From DUMJ01 sp964655195 (GTDB lineage Bacteria; DUMJ01): 64,000 nt of DNA. A model generated the notes under the pieces. The model saw nothing but the letters and a program-made list of their open reading frames with translations. It ran no database searches and was not told where the DNA came from. The position numbers were made by a program, and so were the translations under genes. Shown piece by piece: positions 40,897 through 51,055 of the stretch. Numbering within the stretch: position 1 is the first letter of the stretch; each line of letters begins with the position of its first letter. The stretch is taken from NCBI GenBank assembly GCA_964655195.1, contig CAZZLK010000021.1:8089-72088 (forward strand), read 5' to 3'.

Positions 40897-41726
40897 CCCT
40901 AGGAGATGTCTATAGAGAAGTTGTCAGTTTATTCAGAGGAAAGATTCCCAATAGTCATCTTGAAGCTATTCTTATTATCTCTTTAGCATTAAATAAACCT
41001 AAAGAGTATATCTTAGCACATCAAGACCTAGAAATATCACCAGAAGAGATAAAAAGGATAGAAGAGCTTAGCAGTAAGAGAATTTCTGGGATCCCATATG
41101 CATATCTGAAAAAAGAAAAGGAATTCTTTGGTCTCAACTTCTATATAGAAGAAGGGGTATTAATACCAAGGCCAGAAACTGAGACCATTGTGGAGGTAGT
41201 TTTGCAAGAAGGACCGTTTATAAGTGGACTGGACCTCTTCTCTGGAAGTGGTATAATAGGACTTTCTATCCTTTATTATGATGCCTGCAAAAGATTTCTG
41301 GGGGTAGATATATCTTCTAAGAGTATAGAGATCGCTGATATAAACGCCAGGAGGTTAGGGCTATCGGATAGGTATAGACTTATAAAAGCGGATGTTAGAT
41401 ACATCTCCTTTGATGAGGAGTTCGATCTTATAGTTGCAAATCCCCCTTACCTTCCGAATTCTGTGTGGGATTCTCTAGATCTAGAGGTAAAAAACGAGCC
41501 AAAAGAGGCACTCTTGGGTGGAGAAGACGGCTTAATCTTTTACCCTGAGATAGCCAGACTCATCTCTGAGAATCTGGCCGAAGGTGGATTATTTGCGGTC
41601 GAAATAGGGGGAGATGAACAGGTAGATAGAGTAAAAGAAATTTTTGTGAGTTACAATATCAGAAGGATAAATGTAAAAGCAGACCTGGCTGGTATATCCA
41701 GAGTAATATGGGGGAGAAAAGAGTAA
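40893..41726 (+). CDS. prmC: Peptide chain release factor N5-glutamine methyltransferase PrmC
   Basis: Methylates the GGQ glutamine of release factors. The N-terminal helical domain precedes a Rossmann domain with PRPETETIVE, LDLFSGSGIIGLS and the substrate-binding NPPYLP. The 277 residues are complete. The ATG overlaps prfA by 4 bp, and tsaC follows after 1 bp. Confidence 0.95.
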   Translation: MTLGDVYREVVSLFRGKIPNSHLEAILIISLALNKPKEYILAHQDLEISPEEIKRIEELSSKRISGIPYAYLKKEKEFFGLNFYIEEGVLIPRPETETIVEVVLQEGPFISGLDLFSGSGIIGLSILYYDACKRFLGVDISSKSIEIADINARRLGLSDRYRLIKADVRYISFDEEFDLIVANPPYLPNSVWDSLDLEVKNEPKEALLGGEDGLIFYPEIARLISENLAEGGLFAVEIGGDEQVDRVKEIFVSYNIRRINVKADLAGISRVIWGRKE

Positions 41727-41727
41727 A

Positions 41728-42366
41728 GTGCTTATAATTAGACCTGAAGAAAATATAGAAACTCTTGCAGAGCTCCTTAGAGAGGGAAAATTGATAGCTT
41801 TCCCTACAGAGACAGTCTATGGCTTAGGGACCAATGCTCTTATAAAAGAGAGCGTCTACAAGATTTATGAGGTAAAAGGGAGAAAGGAAGAGAAACCATT
41901 AAGTCTACATATAGGTACCTTTGAGGGTCTAGAAGAAATAATTGAGCTCGATCCTTTTATCAAAAGACTCCTACTTCAATTTTTCCCTGGACCAATAAAT
42001 ATAATTGCGAAGAAAAAAAGTAATATTCCTGAATGGATAGGAAAAGGAGATACCTTGGGCGTAAGATTCCCTTCCCTTTTCATATGTCAGAAATTACTCA
42101 GACTAGCAAAAGTACCGGTGGTGGCTACAAGTGCCAATATATCAGGAGGCGAAGAGCCCAAGAGCGCAGAAGATGTAATAAGGATGATAGGAGAAAAGAT
42201 AGATGGAATACTTGATGCTGGGCCCGTCCCTTTAGGACGACCCTCTACAGTGGTGAACATTTCTAGCGGTACTATAGAGATTATAAGGGAAGGTCCTGTA
42301 GATAGAAAGACGCTAGAGGGTATAATAGAGGAATTAAAGATTAGAGAAAAATCGGAGGGAATATGA
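41728..42366 (+). CDS. tsaC: L-threonylcarbamoyladenylate synthase (TsaC/YwlC)
   Basis: Makes threonylcarbamoyl-AMP from Thr, bicarbonate and ATP for the t6A modification of tRNA. The YrdC fold is shown by FPTETVYGLGTNA, KGRKEEKPLSLHI, LGVRFPS and ATSANISGGEEP. The 212 residues match TsaC rather than the longer Sua5. The GTG start sits 1 bp after prmC, and the end overlaps rpiB by 4 bp. Confidence 0.93.
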   Translation: MLIIRPEENIETLAELLREGKLIAFPTETVYGLGTNALIKESVYKIYEVKGRKEEKPLSLHIGTFEGLEEIIELDPFIKRLLLQFFPGPINIIAKKKSNIPEWIGKGDTLGVRFPSLFICQKLLRLAKVPVVATSANISGGEEPKSAEDVIRMIGEKIDGILDAGPVPLGRPSTVVNISSGTIEIIREGPVDRKTLEGIIEELKIREKSEGI

Positions 42367-42812
42367 AAGTAGCTATTGGAAGCGATCATGCCGGCTTTAA
42401 ACTGAAAGAGGAATTAAAGATCTATATAACCTCTCTCAATGTTGAAGTGAAAGACTTTGGATGTCACTCAGAGGATTCGGTAGACTATCCTGATATAGCT
42501 AGAGAGGTTGCTTTAAGTGTAGCAAGAGGAGAAGTAGATAAAGGGATTCTTATATGTGGAACAGGGATAGGTATGAGTATAGCAGCTAATAAGATTAAAG
42601 GGGTGCGGGCAGCTGTAGGTAATGAGCTACTCTCAGTGAGGCTTGCTAGAGAACACAACAATGCGAATGTACTTACCCTAGGGGCAAGAATTATCGGGAT
42701 TGAGGTTGCCAAAGAGGCAGTTAAAGTATTCCTAGAAACCCAATTTTTGGGTGGAAGACATCAGAGAAGAATAGAGAAAATAGGAGAAATGGAGGGATTA
42801 AGATGTATCTAG
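42363..42812 (+). CDS. rpiB: Ribose-5-phosphate isomerase B
   Basis: Interconverts ribose-5-phosphate and ribulose-5-phosphate. GSDHAGFKLKEEL, DYPDIA and the catalytic C65 in LICGTGIGMSIAANK are intact. The 149 residues are normal. It lies between tsaC and glyA, an order shared with many Gram-positive and thermophilic bacteria. It overlaps both neighbours (4 and 10 bp). Confidence 0.95.
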   Translation: MKVAIGSDHAGFKLKEELKIYITSLNVEVKDFGCHSEDSVDYPDIAREVALSVARGEVDKGILICGTGIGMSIAANKIKGVRAAVGNELLSVRLAREHNNANVLTLGARIIGIEVAKEAVKVFLETQFLGGRHQRRIEKIGEMEGLRCI

Positions 42813-44044
42813 AGGTGGTTGATCCAGAGATATTTAACGCCATAAGGGGAGAAAGAATAAGAGAAGAAACAACATTAGAATTGATAGCCAGCGAAAACTT
42901 CACCAGTCTTGCAGTATTGGAAGCTCAAGGTTCTCTGCTTACCAACAAATATGCAGAAGGTTATCCAAAGAGAAGGTATTATGGTGGATGTCAATGGGTT
43001 GATGTGATAGAGCAGTTAGCTATTGACAGGGCTAAGGCTCTGTTTAAAGCTGAGCATGCAAATGTTCAACCTCACTCAGGTTCTCAGGCAAATATGGCTG
43101 TATACTTTGCCGTTCTAAATCCTGGAGATACTGTACTGGGAATGAATCTATCCCATGGAGGACACTTAACTCATGGTAGTCCAGTTAATATATCGGGAAA
43201 ATATTTCAAGTTTGTCTCATATGGGGTTAATCCAGAGACAGAGACAATAGACTACGACCAGGTTAGAGATATAGCCAGAGAGACAAAGCCAAAACTTATA
43301 GTAGCAGGAGCAAGTGCCTATCCAAGGATTATAGACTTTGGGAAATTCTCAGAGATAGCTAAAGAAGTTGGGGCTCTATTAATGGTTGATATGGCACATA
43401 TTGCCGGACTTGTGGCAGCTGAGATTCATCCTAGTCCTGTCCCGTGGGCGGAATTTGTCACGACCACTACCCATAAGACTTTAAGAGGTCCAAGGAGTGG
43501 CCTTATACTCTGTAAATCTGAGTATGCCAAAGCTATAGATAAGGCTATATTCCCAGGAACCCAAGGAGGTCCACTTATGCACATTATAGCAGCAAAGGCA
43601 GTAGCGTTGAAAGAAGCAATGACTTCAGAGTTCAGAGCTTATCAAAATCAGATAGTAAAGAATGCAAAGGTATTAGCAGAGACCTTGTTGGAGAATGGTT
43701 TCAGGCTTGTCTCAGGTGGAACTGATAACCATCTTATGTTGGTAGATGTAAGACCATTTGGCTTAACGGGTAAAGAGGCTGAAAGATTATTAGAAGATAT
43801 TGGTATTACCGTTAATAAGAATGCGATTCCCTTTGATCCACAGCCACCCACAATCTCCAGTGGGATTAGAATAGGTACACCTGCAGTAACAACGAGAGGG
43901 ATGAAAGAATCTGAGATGAGAGAGATAGGAGATATAATAGCTAAATGTTTAAGGAAAGAAGAAGATAAAGAGGTCCTGAAGGGTAGAGTTAGAGCCCTAT
44001 GTGAGGCTTATCCCCTGTTCTATAAAGATATCGGAATAGTCTAA
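42803..44044 (+). CDS. glyA: Serine hydroxymethyltransferase
   Basis: Converts serine and tetrahydrofolate to glycine and methylene-THF. The PLP-binding lysine is K225 in TTTTHKTLRGPRSG. ELIASENF, YAEGYPKRRYYGG and the HSGSQANMAV loop are typical. The 413 residues are complete. A GGAGGG site precedes the ATG, which lies inside the rpiB end. It also supplies the one-carbon units used by thymidylate and methionine pathways. Confidence 0.97.
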   Translation: MYLEVVDPEIFNAIRGERIREETTLELIASENFTSLAVLEAQGSLLTNKYAEGYPKRRYYGGCQWVDVIEQLAIDRAKALFKAEHANVQPHSGSQANMAVYFAVLNPGDTVLGMNLSHGGHLTHGSPVNISGKYFKFVSYGVNPETETIDYDQVRDIARETKPKLIVAGASAYPRIIDFGKFSEIAKEVGALLMVDMAHIAGLVAAEIHPSPVPWAEFVTTTTHKTLRGPRSGLILCKSEYAKAIDKAIFPGTQGGPLMHIIAAKAVALKEAMTSEFRAYQNQIVKNAKVLAETLLENGFRLVSGGTDNHLMLVDVRPFGLTGKEAERLLEDIGITVNKNAIPFDPQPPTISSGIRIGTPAVTTRGMKESEMREIGDIIAKCLRKEEDKEVLKGRVRALCEAYPLFYKDIGIV

Positions 44045-44049
44045 AACCC

Positions 44050-45945
44050 GTGAGATTCTTTAGAGTTATCATAATATCAGTTATTCTAATACTGTTTTTA
44101 TATACTGATCTTTATGCCCAGAGCTTAGTTGATCAGATTTTTATAGCTCCTGGGTTGAATTATACCGTCTCCAAAACAGATAATCTTCCTTTGATCATCC
44201 ATACTGTAGAGGTGGATCTTACAAGTCCTTTCATAAAACTGGAGACTTCTCTTGCCAAAGATACTCTTATGCAGAGGGAAGTTTTGAGTTCTATAGCCAA
44301 GAGAAACAGGGCAACTCTAGCTATAAATGGAGATTTTTTCGATCCGAATACAGGGATGATAATAAATTTTATGGTGACTAATGGAGAGCTTATCAAACTG
44401 CCAATTGCTAGAGGAGCCTTTGCCATCACCAGAGATGGAAGGCCCATCATTTCTCTATTTAGTCTTGATATCAATATAGAAACTAAATATGGAGTTATTC
44501 CGATAACCAACTTAAATACTCCGAGAGGTGGTAATGAGGCAGTGCTATTTACAGATAAATTTGGTAAAAGTACAACAATATCAAATGGAGCCTTCGCCGG
44601 AATAGATATAGAGCTTCTAGATTTTTCTCAACCTCTACCTGCCTCCGGGGTGATAACGGCAAGGGTAAGAAATATATTTTATGGTACAAGTAGTTCTATT
44701 ATACCAGCTAAGGGCGGTATTCTATCTCTCGGAGGAAGAGCCCTTACGTATCTTCCCTATCTAAAGCCAGGCGATGAGGTAAGAATAGTCACAAGACTAA
44801 ATCCTCCCGTCGACATCTTACAGGCTATAGGTGGAGGGGCGATTCTGTTAAAAGATGGTAACATAGTCTTCGGGTCTACTGGTGAACAACCCCTTTCTCA
44901 GGAGATAACTGAGAGGAAAAATCCAATAACAGCAGTAGCAATAGACAGCAATGATAAAGCCTACTTCTTGGTGATTGATGGAAGAAATCCTCGGAGTGCT
45001 GGTATGACCTATTTGGAGTTGGCAAATTATCTAAAAACTATCGGTATGAGAGATGCTTTAACACTAGATGGTGGCGGTTCTAGTCAGATAGTAATTAATG
45101 ACAACATAATGAATACCCCTTCAGACGGAAGAGAAAGGGCGATAGCTAACGCGATTATTGTAAGAACATCTGTACTTTCAGGAGAAGCCAGATTACTCTC
45201 CTTACACCCCAAACGACTGACTATAAAAGAGGGAGATACCTATAGTTTCAGATTACTCTTGCAGGATATATATGGGAATACATTTCCCATTGATCAAAAG
45301 AAAGTTATATGGAAGTTGGAGGGTTTAAACGGAAAAATTACAGATGACGGAACTTTTTATGCCAATATTTCTAGCAGCGGGAAAGTAATCGCCGAGCTTA
45401 ATGGATTAAGGGCAGAATCAGAAGTTACTATTGTTTCAGTACAAAGGTCCTCTAAAATACTAGAGGACTTTGAAAACAACTTCCTAGTCTCTATATCTGG
45501 AAGTGGTTTTGATTTTAACCAGACCAAGGTATCCATCTCAGATTCTCAATATATAAGTGGTAGAAGGTCGCTAAGGCTTGACTACTCTCTAACAAAGGGA
45601 GCTACAAGTTTTGTATATATAAATCTCAATATCCCAATACCAAAAGAAGGTAGAAAGATCGGTCTATATGTATACGGTGACAACAGTGGTCACTGGCTAA
45701 GGGGATTATTTAGAGATAGCTATGGAAGATTATGGGTAGGGAATTTTACTTCCGCTACTAAAGGAATAGACTGGGAAGGATGGAGATATCTAGAACTGGA
45801 TTTGTCCAGTTTGGAGGTCTTTAGTGGGGATAAAAGTGTCACGCCTGAGCCTCCCCTAGAGTTAATCCAGATGTACCTGGTAGAATTAAAGGAGGAGAGG
45901 AAGAACCAGGGGACCATATATATAGACTTGATACAAAGTCTGTGA
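44050..45945 (+). CDS. Secreted phosphodiester glycosidase (NAGPA domain) with Ig-like and C-terminal binding domains
   Basis: Signal peptide over the first 24 residues (VIIISVILILFLYTDLYAQS). The NAGPA domain fills about 60-380, with AINGDFFDPNTG, AIGGGAILLKDG and the C-terminal ALTLDGGGSSQIVI signature. An Ig-like domain (about 385-465) and a beta-sandwich carbohydrate-binding-like domain (about 470-631) follow. The family removes GlcNAc from phosphodiesters on glycans or teichoic-acid-like polymers; the substrate here is unknown. GTG start, 5 bp after glyA. Confidence 0.85.
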   Translation: MRFFRVIIISVILILFLYTDLYAQSLVDQIFIAPGLNYTVSKTDNLPLIIHTVEVDLTSPFIKLETSLAKDTLMQREVLSSIAKRNRATLAINGDFFDPNTGMIINFMVTNGELIKLPIARGAFAITRDGRPIISLFSLDINIETKYGVIPITNLNTPRGGNEAVLFTDKFGKSTTISNGAFAGIDIELLDFSQPLPASGVITARVRNIFYGTSSSIIPAKGGILSLGGRALTYLPYLKPGDEVRIVTRLNPPVDILQAIGGGAILLKDGNIVFGSTGEQPLSQEITERKNPITAVAIDSNDKAYFLVIDGRNPRSAGMTYLELANYLKTIGMRDALTLDGGGSSQIVINDNIMNTPSDGRERAIANAIIVRTSVLSGEARLLSLHPKRLTIKEGDTYSFRLLLQDIYGNTFPIDQKKVIWKLEGLNGKITDDGTFYANISSSGKVIAELNGLRAESEVTIVSVQRSSKILEDFENNFLVSISGSGFDFNQTKVSISDSQYISGRRSLRLDYSLTKGATSFVYINLNIPIPKEGRKIGLYVYGDNSGHWLRGLFRDSYGRLWVGNFTSATKGIDWEGWRYLELDLSSLEVFSGDKSVTPEPPLELIQMYLVELKEERKNQGTIYIDLIQSL

Positions 45946-45984
45946 TATATTTATCTAAAAATCCTTGCCAGAAAGGGGGTGATA

Positions 45985-46572
45985 ATGATGAGAAAGGGAA
46001 AGGTACAGTATTATAATACGCTGTACCAAATAACTAGAACCATTACTTCTACCTTGGATTTAGATGAAGTCTTGAAACTGATCACAGAAAATACCGTTAA
46101 AACTATGGGAGTAAAAGCCTGTTCCATAAGGCTTATAAATGAGGACAAGAAGACTCTCAGAATAGCATCAGCCTATGGTTTAAGCGAAGATTATCTAAAG
46201 AAAGGTGCAGTAGAGATAGATAAAAGTCTTATCGATGCAGAAGTTCTAAAGGGCAACATAGTTAAGATCAAAGATGCCACAACTGATCCAAGATTCCAAT
46301 ATCCAGAAGAGGCTAAAAAAGAAGGAATAAAGTCTGTACTCTGTGTTCCCCTACAACTTAAGGACAGAATAATAGGTGTTATGAGAGTATATACAGATAA
46401 ACCCCATACTTTTGCGAAGAGCGAAGTTGAATTTCTTACCGCTTTAGCAAATTCTGCTGCCATAGCTATAGAGAATGCAAGACTCTATGACCTCCTGCGT
46501 AGAGAATATAGCAAACTTTACAATGACTTTATGCAGTGGTATGATTCATGGAGTGTAGCGGTTAGTAGATAA
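45985..46572 (+). CDS. GAF-domain protein
   Basis: A single GAF domain covers about residues 20-170 (LDLDEVLKLITENTVKTMGV, ACSIRLINED, VLCVPLQLKDRIIGVMRVYTD and ANSAAIAIENARLYD). A short helix rich in Tyr and Trp follows; no histidine kinase, cyclase or HTH output is attached. It may sense a small molecule and act by protein contact. The AAAGGGGGTGAT site upstream fits ATG 45985 or 45988. It lies between the glycosidase and the hydrolase on the same strand. Confidence 0.85.
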   Translation: MMRKGKVQYYNTLYQITRTITSTLDLDEVLKLITENTVKTMGVKACSIRLINEDKKTLRIASAYGLSEDYLKKGAVEIDKSLIDAEVLKGNIVKIKDATTDPRFQYPEEAKKEGIKSVLCVPLQLKDRIIGVMRVYTDKPHTFAKSEVEFLTALANSAAIAIENARLYDLLRREYSKLYNDFMQWYDSWSVAVSR

Positions 46573-46594
46573 GAATTTTAAAGAGGAGGCATCT

Positions 46595-47914
46595 ATGAAG
46601 TTATTTATCGTTCTTTTTCTAGCTATTTCAATGCTTGTGCTGTACGGTATTACTTACTCAGATGAGCTTACTATAGAGGATATTGGTAAGAACTTTGTAA
46701 GTCTTTTAGCCAAAGGAGACTTTGCCAGAACAAGTAATTTCTTTACTAAAGAGCTGGCACAAGCTATTCCTAAAGAAACGTTAGAATCCATATGGAAGGG
46801 TATTCTCTCTACCATGGGTAAATTTAATGGTATCATCGATATAAAAATTACCGAAATTCAGGGATATAAGGTATCTATTTTGACCTGCGACTTTGAACTT
46901 GGCACTCTGGGAATACAGATAGTACTAGACCATGAATCAAAGATTGCCGGCTTATACTTCTTGCAGCCACAATTTAAGGCTACTTATAAGATACCTCCAT
47001 ATGTGACCCCGGATAGTTATACGGAGATAGAAGTAACCATCGAATCTAACGGCTGGAAATTACCAGCTACCTTGACGTTACCTAGGGGTGAAAAATCCTG
47101 CCCCGCAGTGATTTTGGTTCATGGCTCTGGGCCTCAAGATAGAGATGAAACCATAGGACCTAATAAACCTTTTAAAGATCTAGCACTAGGACTAGCTTCC
47201 AAAGGGATAGCTGTTTTAAGGTATGAAAAAAGGACTAGATATTATGGAGAAAAGGCTTTAGTAGAAGGTTTTACTGTAAAAGAAGAGACTATAGAAGATG
47301 CTATTAGTGCTATAGAATTACTCTATCAGAGAAAAGAGATAGACAAGGATAGGATATTTCTCCTAGGACATAGTTTAGGGGGTATGTTAGCTCCAAGAAT
47401 AGCAGAAAGAACAGATAAGTTGAGAGGTATCATTATCCTAGCTGGAACGATCAATGATTTACTAGAACTTATACCTAAGCAGGCAAGATATCTTGCCTCT
47501 TTAGATGACAAGATAACCGAGGAGGAAAAAAGAGAGATAGAAGAAATAGAGAATCAGGTAAATAAGGTCAAATCTCAGGAGATAGAAAGAAACGAATCTA
47601 TCCTAGGAGCCCCAGGTTCTTACTGGTTAGACCTAATGAGTTATGACCCCTTAAAGACTCTTAAAGGGATGACTATCCCAGTGCTTATACTTCAGGGAGA
47701 AAGAGATTTTCAAGTTACTCTAGAGGAATTTAATATCTGGAAAAATGAGCTAAAGGATAAGCCCAATGTATCCTTTAAACTCTATAAAGGACTGAACCAC
47801 CTGTTCATCTCTGGAGAGGGGAAATCAAGCATTGAGGAATACTATAAATCGGGAAATATACCGGAGGAGGTAATAGAGGATATAGCCAGATGGATCTTAT
47901 CTATTCAGCCTTAA
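46595..47914 (+). CDS. Secreted alpha/beta hydrolase with N-terminal DUF3887-like domain
   Basis: A signal peptide (about 1-20) is followed by a DUF3887-like NTF2-fold domain (about 28-125) and an alpha/beta hydrolase domain from about 140. The nucleophile is the serine in LLGHSLGGM, the acid is in LQGERDFQV and the histidine in KGLNHLF. HGSGPQDRDE supplies the oxyanion region. Such proteins are usually esterases or peptidases with unknown substrates. GAGGAGG precedes the ATG. It converges with the ABC permease gene (14-bp overlap). Confidence 0.85.
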   Translation: MKLFIVLFLAISMLVLYGITYSDELTIEDIGKNFVSLLAKGDFARTSNFFTKELAQAIPKETLESIWKGILSTMGKFNGIIDIKITEIQGYKVSILTCDFELGTLGIQIVLDHESKIAGLYFLQPQFKATYKIPPYVTPDSYTEIEVTIESNGWKLPATLTLPRGEKSCPAVILVHGSGPQDRDETIGPNKPFKDLALGLASKGIAVLRYEKRTRYYGEKALVEGFTVKEETIEDAISAIELLYQRKEIDKDRIFLLGHSLGGMLAPRIAERTDKLRGIIILAGTINDLLELIPKQARYLASLDDKITEEEKREIEEIENQVNKVKSQEIERNESILGAPGSYWLDLMSYDPLKTLKGMTIPVLILQGERDFQVTLEEFNIWKNELKDKPNVSFKLYKGLNHLFISGEGKSSIEEYYKSGNIPEEVIEDIARWILSIQP

Positions 47915-48962
47915 GCAGTTTACTTCCAAATATAAAGACAAATGTAAAAAATGCGATAGTCATACCAAGAGATGTATTCAAAACAAATGCGATAGTTCCA
48001 CTCTCCACTCCGGTAGAGATTCTTATACTTCTGGCTATATAGCCAAGTGGCAGTATCTCCCCAATCCTTCTGAGATATTTTGGAAGAAATTCTAATGGGA
48101 AGTATACTCCAGAAAAGAAGATCATAACTGTCATAAGTAAGGAGCCCACATTTCCAGCCACACTAGGCTCAGTAAAGATACTGCTTATTAGTATCCCCAA
48201 AGCCATCATTCCAAGAATACTGGTACTGGCAGTAATAAGATACAATGTCCAGTTTATACTGAACTGAACCTTGAATACTAGCTGGGAAAATAACAGTACC
48301 GCTGTTGCTGAAAGGATAGTAACTACAAATCTACCCAATATCATTCCCACTATAAACTGGTATCCTCTTATAGGAGTAACATTAAATCTCTTGAGTATTC
48401 CTCTCTTTTTATAGTCGCAGAAGATTGAAACCATAGAGAATAGGGCACCATTAAAGATAGAAATTGCCACTACTCCGGGTATCATATACCCAAGCTGTGT
48501 AGTCACAACCTTCCCAGGCTCTATAGCATTTAGGTTTAGATCCATTATCTTATCGATCCTTAAATTACTCTTGGTGAGCCGATCGGCTATAGTCTCCCCT
48601 AACATCCTACTAAAAGGATTCCTCTGCATAGTAGTAAGATTCAGTATAAGTCTGAGCTTATCACCATCATAAATTGCTCCTGCATCTATACTACCATTAA
48701 TAATAGCCAGTTTGATACTCTCAATACTGTCAAACCCTTTAGCCTCTAAGTTATCTATGTTGTTTATCACCTCAAGGAGTCTCTTATCAGATGACAGTAC
48801 TCCTACTAGAAGTTTATTGTCGCCTCCCGATGAACCCATGCCAAATACAAAGCCAAATATAATGACAAACATAAATGGAAATATTAAGGTGAAAAAGAAT
48901 GTCATCCTATCCCTGTAAAAGGTCTTAATTGTAGCCAGAAAAAGTTTCCATATGACTCTCAT
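47901..48962 (-). CDS. ABC-2 type transporter permease (second subunit)
   Basis: Six predicted membrane helices: one near the N-terminus (FFFTLIFPFMFVIIFGFVFG), a large extracytoplasmic loop of about 140 residues, then five in the C-terminal half. This is the layout of YhhJ/DrrB-type ABC-2 exporters. The ATPase and a second permease are encoded directly upstream, 0-1 bp away, so the pair should form a heterodimer. The substrate is unknown; drugs, lipids or glycans are possible. Confidence 0.85.
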   Translation of the reverse strand: MRVIWKLFLATIKTFYRDRMTFFFTLIFPFMFVIIFGFVFGMGSSGGDNKLLVGVLSSDKRLLEVINNIDNLEAKGFDSIESIKLAIINGSIDAGAIYDGDKLRLILNLTTMQRNPFSRMLGETIADRLTKSNLRIDKIMDLNLNAIEPGKVVTTQLGYMIPGVVAISIFNGALFSMVSIFCDYKKRGILKRFNVTPIRGYQFIVGMILGRFVVTILSATAVLLFSQLVFKVQFSINWTLYLITASTSILGMMALGILISSIFTEPSVAGNVGSLLMTVMIFFSGVYFPLEFLPKYLRRIGEILPLGYIARSIRISTGVESGTIAFVLNTSLGMTIAFFTFVFIFGSKLLKAE

Positions 48963-50129
48963 CTAAGTCTCCTCCAACCTAAATCTCTTTATTGTAAATA
49001 TTAGACAGAAGATGATCCAGAGAGCAGGAACAGTTATAGTGAGATAGAAAGGATATGGAGATTTCATTATTCCCAAAGCGTCTCTTATACCAGAAGCCAG
49101 ATATGTAATAGGGTTAATGAGAACAATCCACCTTATAGCCCAAGGGACACCTGTAACAGGAAAGTATATCCCACCTAGAAACTGTAATGGAAAATTTAAT
49201 ATCTGACTTATGGCATTGGCACTACCGGTAGTTTTAGAAACAGAAGCAAGGAAGAAGCCAAGCGAAGAAAGACAAAGCACTGTAAGTGCAGTATAACCTA
49301 TAAATGGGAGAGATAAAGGATCGATGGTGGTCTTGTATACGAACTTCGCCATTAAAGTAATAAGTGTCACTTGAATTATGATGAGGTAGATCTTGGAGAT
49401 TATGTATGAGATGATAAATCTCGACTTAGGCAGTACGGTAACACTTATCCTCTTCAAGATTCCAGTCTCTTTAAGCCATACCAGATCCATACCTATACCA
49501 AAGAGTCCTGTCATAAAGATAACAAATATCACTATTCCAGGATAAATAAAATCTATATAGGAGAATGTACTCTTTGTACCAACAATCTCCGTCTCACTTT
49601 CAATCCTCCTCAACTGATATCCGGCTTTTCTAATAAATTCAAACTCTAACTTCTCCAATATGTTCTTCACTATAAGATATGCAGACTCTGAAGATGTATC
49701 GTATTTTAGAGAGTAGACATTGATAACAGGAGGAGATGGAGATACTCCCAGACCCTTTAACATAAAGAAATTTAACATCTGAGCATCAAATCCTTCCGGT
49801 ATCTCCACAATAAGATTAACCTTTCTCGCTTTAAGTTTTTCTAATTCTCTTTTCAGATTCTCTTCTGAATTCTGAACCAACGAAAGTCTAAATATCCTGT
49901 TTTCCCCTTTACTGAGCTCTTTGAAGACTCTCTCTATAATCTCTGCAAAAGTTCCCTTTTGAGAGAGTAATGTCAGATTAAAAGTTACATCCTTAGGTTC
50001 ATATATAGATGGAAAGATGAGCATCAGGATCACAAAAAGAATAACTGGAAATATTATAAGCCAGAATAGATCAAGCTTTTCCCTCACAAGAGACTTGAAA
50101 AAATAGTTAGCTAATCTAATTATCTGCAT
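48963..50129 (-). CDS. ABC-2 type transporter permease (first subunit)
   Basis: The 388-residue partner of the preceding permease has the same topology: an N-terminal helix (FWLIIFPVILFVILMLIF), a large external domain, and five C-terminal helices with the ABC-2 motif region PITYLASGIRDALG. Its ATG shares one base with the ATPase stop. The paralogous pair probably arose by duplication. Confidence 0.86.
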   Translation of the reverse strand: MQIIRLANYFFKSLVREKLDLFWLIIFPVILFVILMLIFPSIYEPKDVTFNLTLLSQKGTFAEIIERVFKELSKGENRIFRLSLVQNSEENLKRELEKLKARKVNLIVEIPEGFDAQMLNFFMLKGLGVSPSPPVINVYSLKYDTSSESAYLIVKNILEKLEFEFIRKAGYQLRRIESETEIVGTKSTFSYIDFIYPGIVIFVIFMTGLFGIGMDLVWLKETGILKRISVTVLPKSRFIISYIISKIYLIIIQVTLITLMAKFVYKTTIDPLSLPFIGYTALTVLCLSSLGFFLASVSKTTGSANAISQILNFPLQFLGGIYFPVTGVPWAIRWIVLINPITYLASGIRDALGIMKSPYPFYLTITVPALWIIFCLIFTIKRFRLEET

Positions 50130-51055
50130 TACTCTTCCCTCAAAGACCTACCAGTAAGAGATAGGAATACGTCCTCAAGATTGGGCTGTCTTATCACAAC
50201 ATCCTTTATCTGAAGAGAACTTTCTTTAGAGAGTCTCAGAAGGAGTTCAATAGTAGCCAGTATATCATTTGTCTTTAATAAGAGTCTCTTATGTTTCTTA
50301 TCATATACAGGTTCCAGGCCTGCACTGCTAAGTCTCTCTATCATTACTGAATTAGCTTCAAGCTCGACCTCTATAAGACTCTCCTTTTCCAGATCTCTTA
50401 TAAGACTCTGCGGGTCTCCTTCTTTTATTATCTTCCCACGATCCATTATGCAGACCCAGTCAGATAGAAACTCCGCTTCTTCCATATAATGAGTTGTAAG
50501 TATTATAGTTTTCCCTTTTCTCTTCAGGTCAAGGAGTAAATCCCAAGTATTCCTTCGAGCCTGTGGATCAAGACCTGTTGTGGGCTCGTCCAGAAACAGT
50601 ATCAAAGGGTCATTAATCATAGCCAGTCCAATCACAAGTCTCTGCTTTTGACCACCGGATAGATTTTTTATATATGTATTTCCCTTATCTTCCAGAGATA
50701 CCATCCTTAAAACCTCATCAACATCAAGTGACCTCGGGAAGATGGTCTTAAACATATCCAAAGTCTCTCTAACGGTAAGGTAAGGGATAAGATTAGTTTC
50801 CTGCAGAGAGACACCTATATACTCTTTCTGTTTATTCCCTACCCTAGTTATCTCTTCTCCCATAAAGATAATTCTTCCTTCATCTGGTATCCTTAGACCC
50901 TCTATGATCTCTATGGTGGTGGTCTTTCCTGCCCCATTAGGGCCAAGGAGAGTAAAGATAGATCCCTGTTTTACCTTAAAACTAACCCCATCAACAGCCT
51001 TAACCGGTCCATAATACTTCTTTATATTCTCTACCTCTAGAATAAAATCAGCCAT
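50129..51055 (-). CDS. ABC transporter ATPase (DrrA/CcmA type)
   Basis: Walker A GPNGAGKT (38-45), signature LSGGQKQR, Walker B LILFLDEPTTGLD and an H-loop in TTHYMEEAE are intact. The roughly 80-residue C-terminal extension after the ATPase fold is typical of ABC-2 exporters. It overlaps yqeY by 8 bp and the first permease by 1 bp, forming a four-gene transcription unit with the promoter before yqeY. Confidence 0.92.
   Translation of the reverse strand: MADFILEVENIKKYYGPVKAVDGVSFKVKQGSIFTLLGPNGAGKTTTIEIIEGLRIPDEGRIIFMGEEITRVGNKQKEYIGVSLQETNLIPYLTVRETLDMFKTIFPRSLDVDEVLRMVSLEDKGNTYIKNLSGGQKQRLVIGLAMINDPLILFLDEPTTGLDPQARRNTWDLLLDLKRKGKTIILTTHYMEEAEFLSDWVCIMDRGKIIKEGDPQSLIRDLEKESLIEVELEANSVMIERLSSAGLEPVYDKKHKRLLLKTNDILATIELLLRLSKESSLQIKDVVIRQPNLEDVFLSLTGRSLREE

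Noticed and set aside
46595..51055. Antimicrobial or bacteriocin export locus (hydrolase plus ABC-2 transporter)
   Set aside because: The hydrolase and the transporter are convergent and separately transcribed, and no precursor peptide or modification gene is present.
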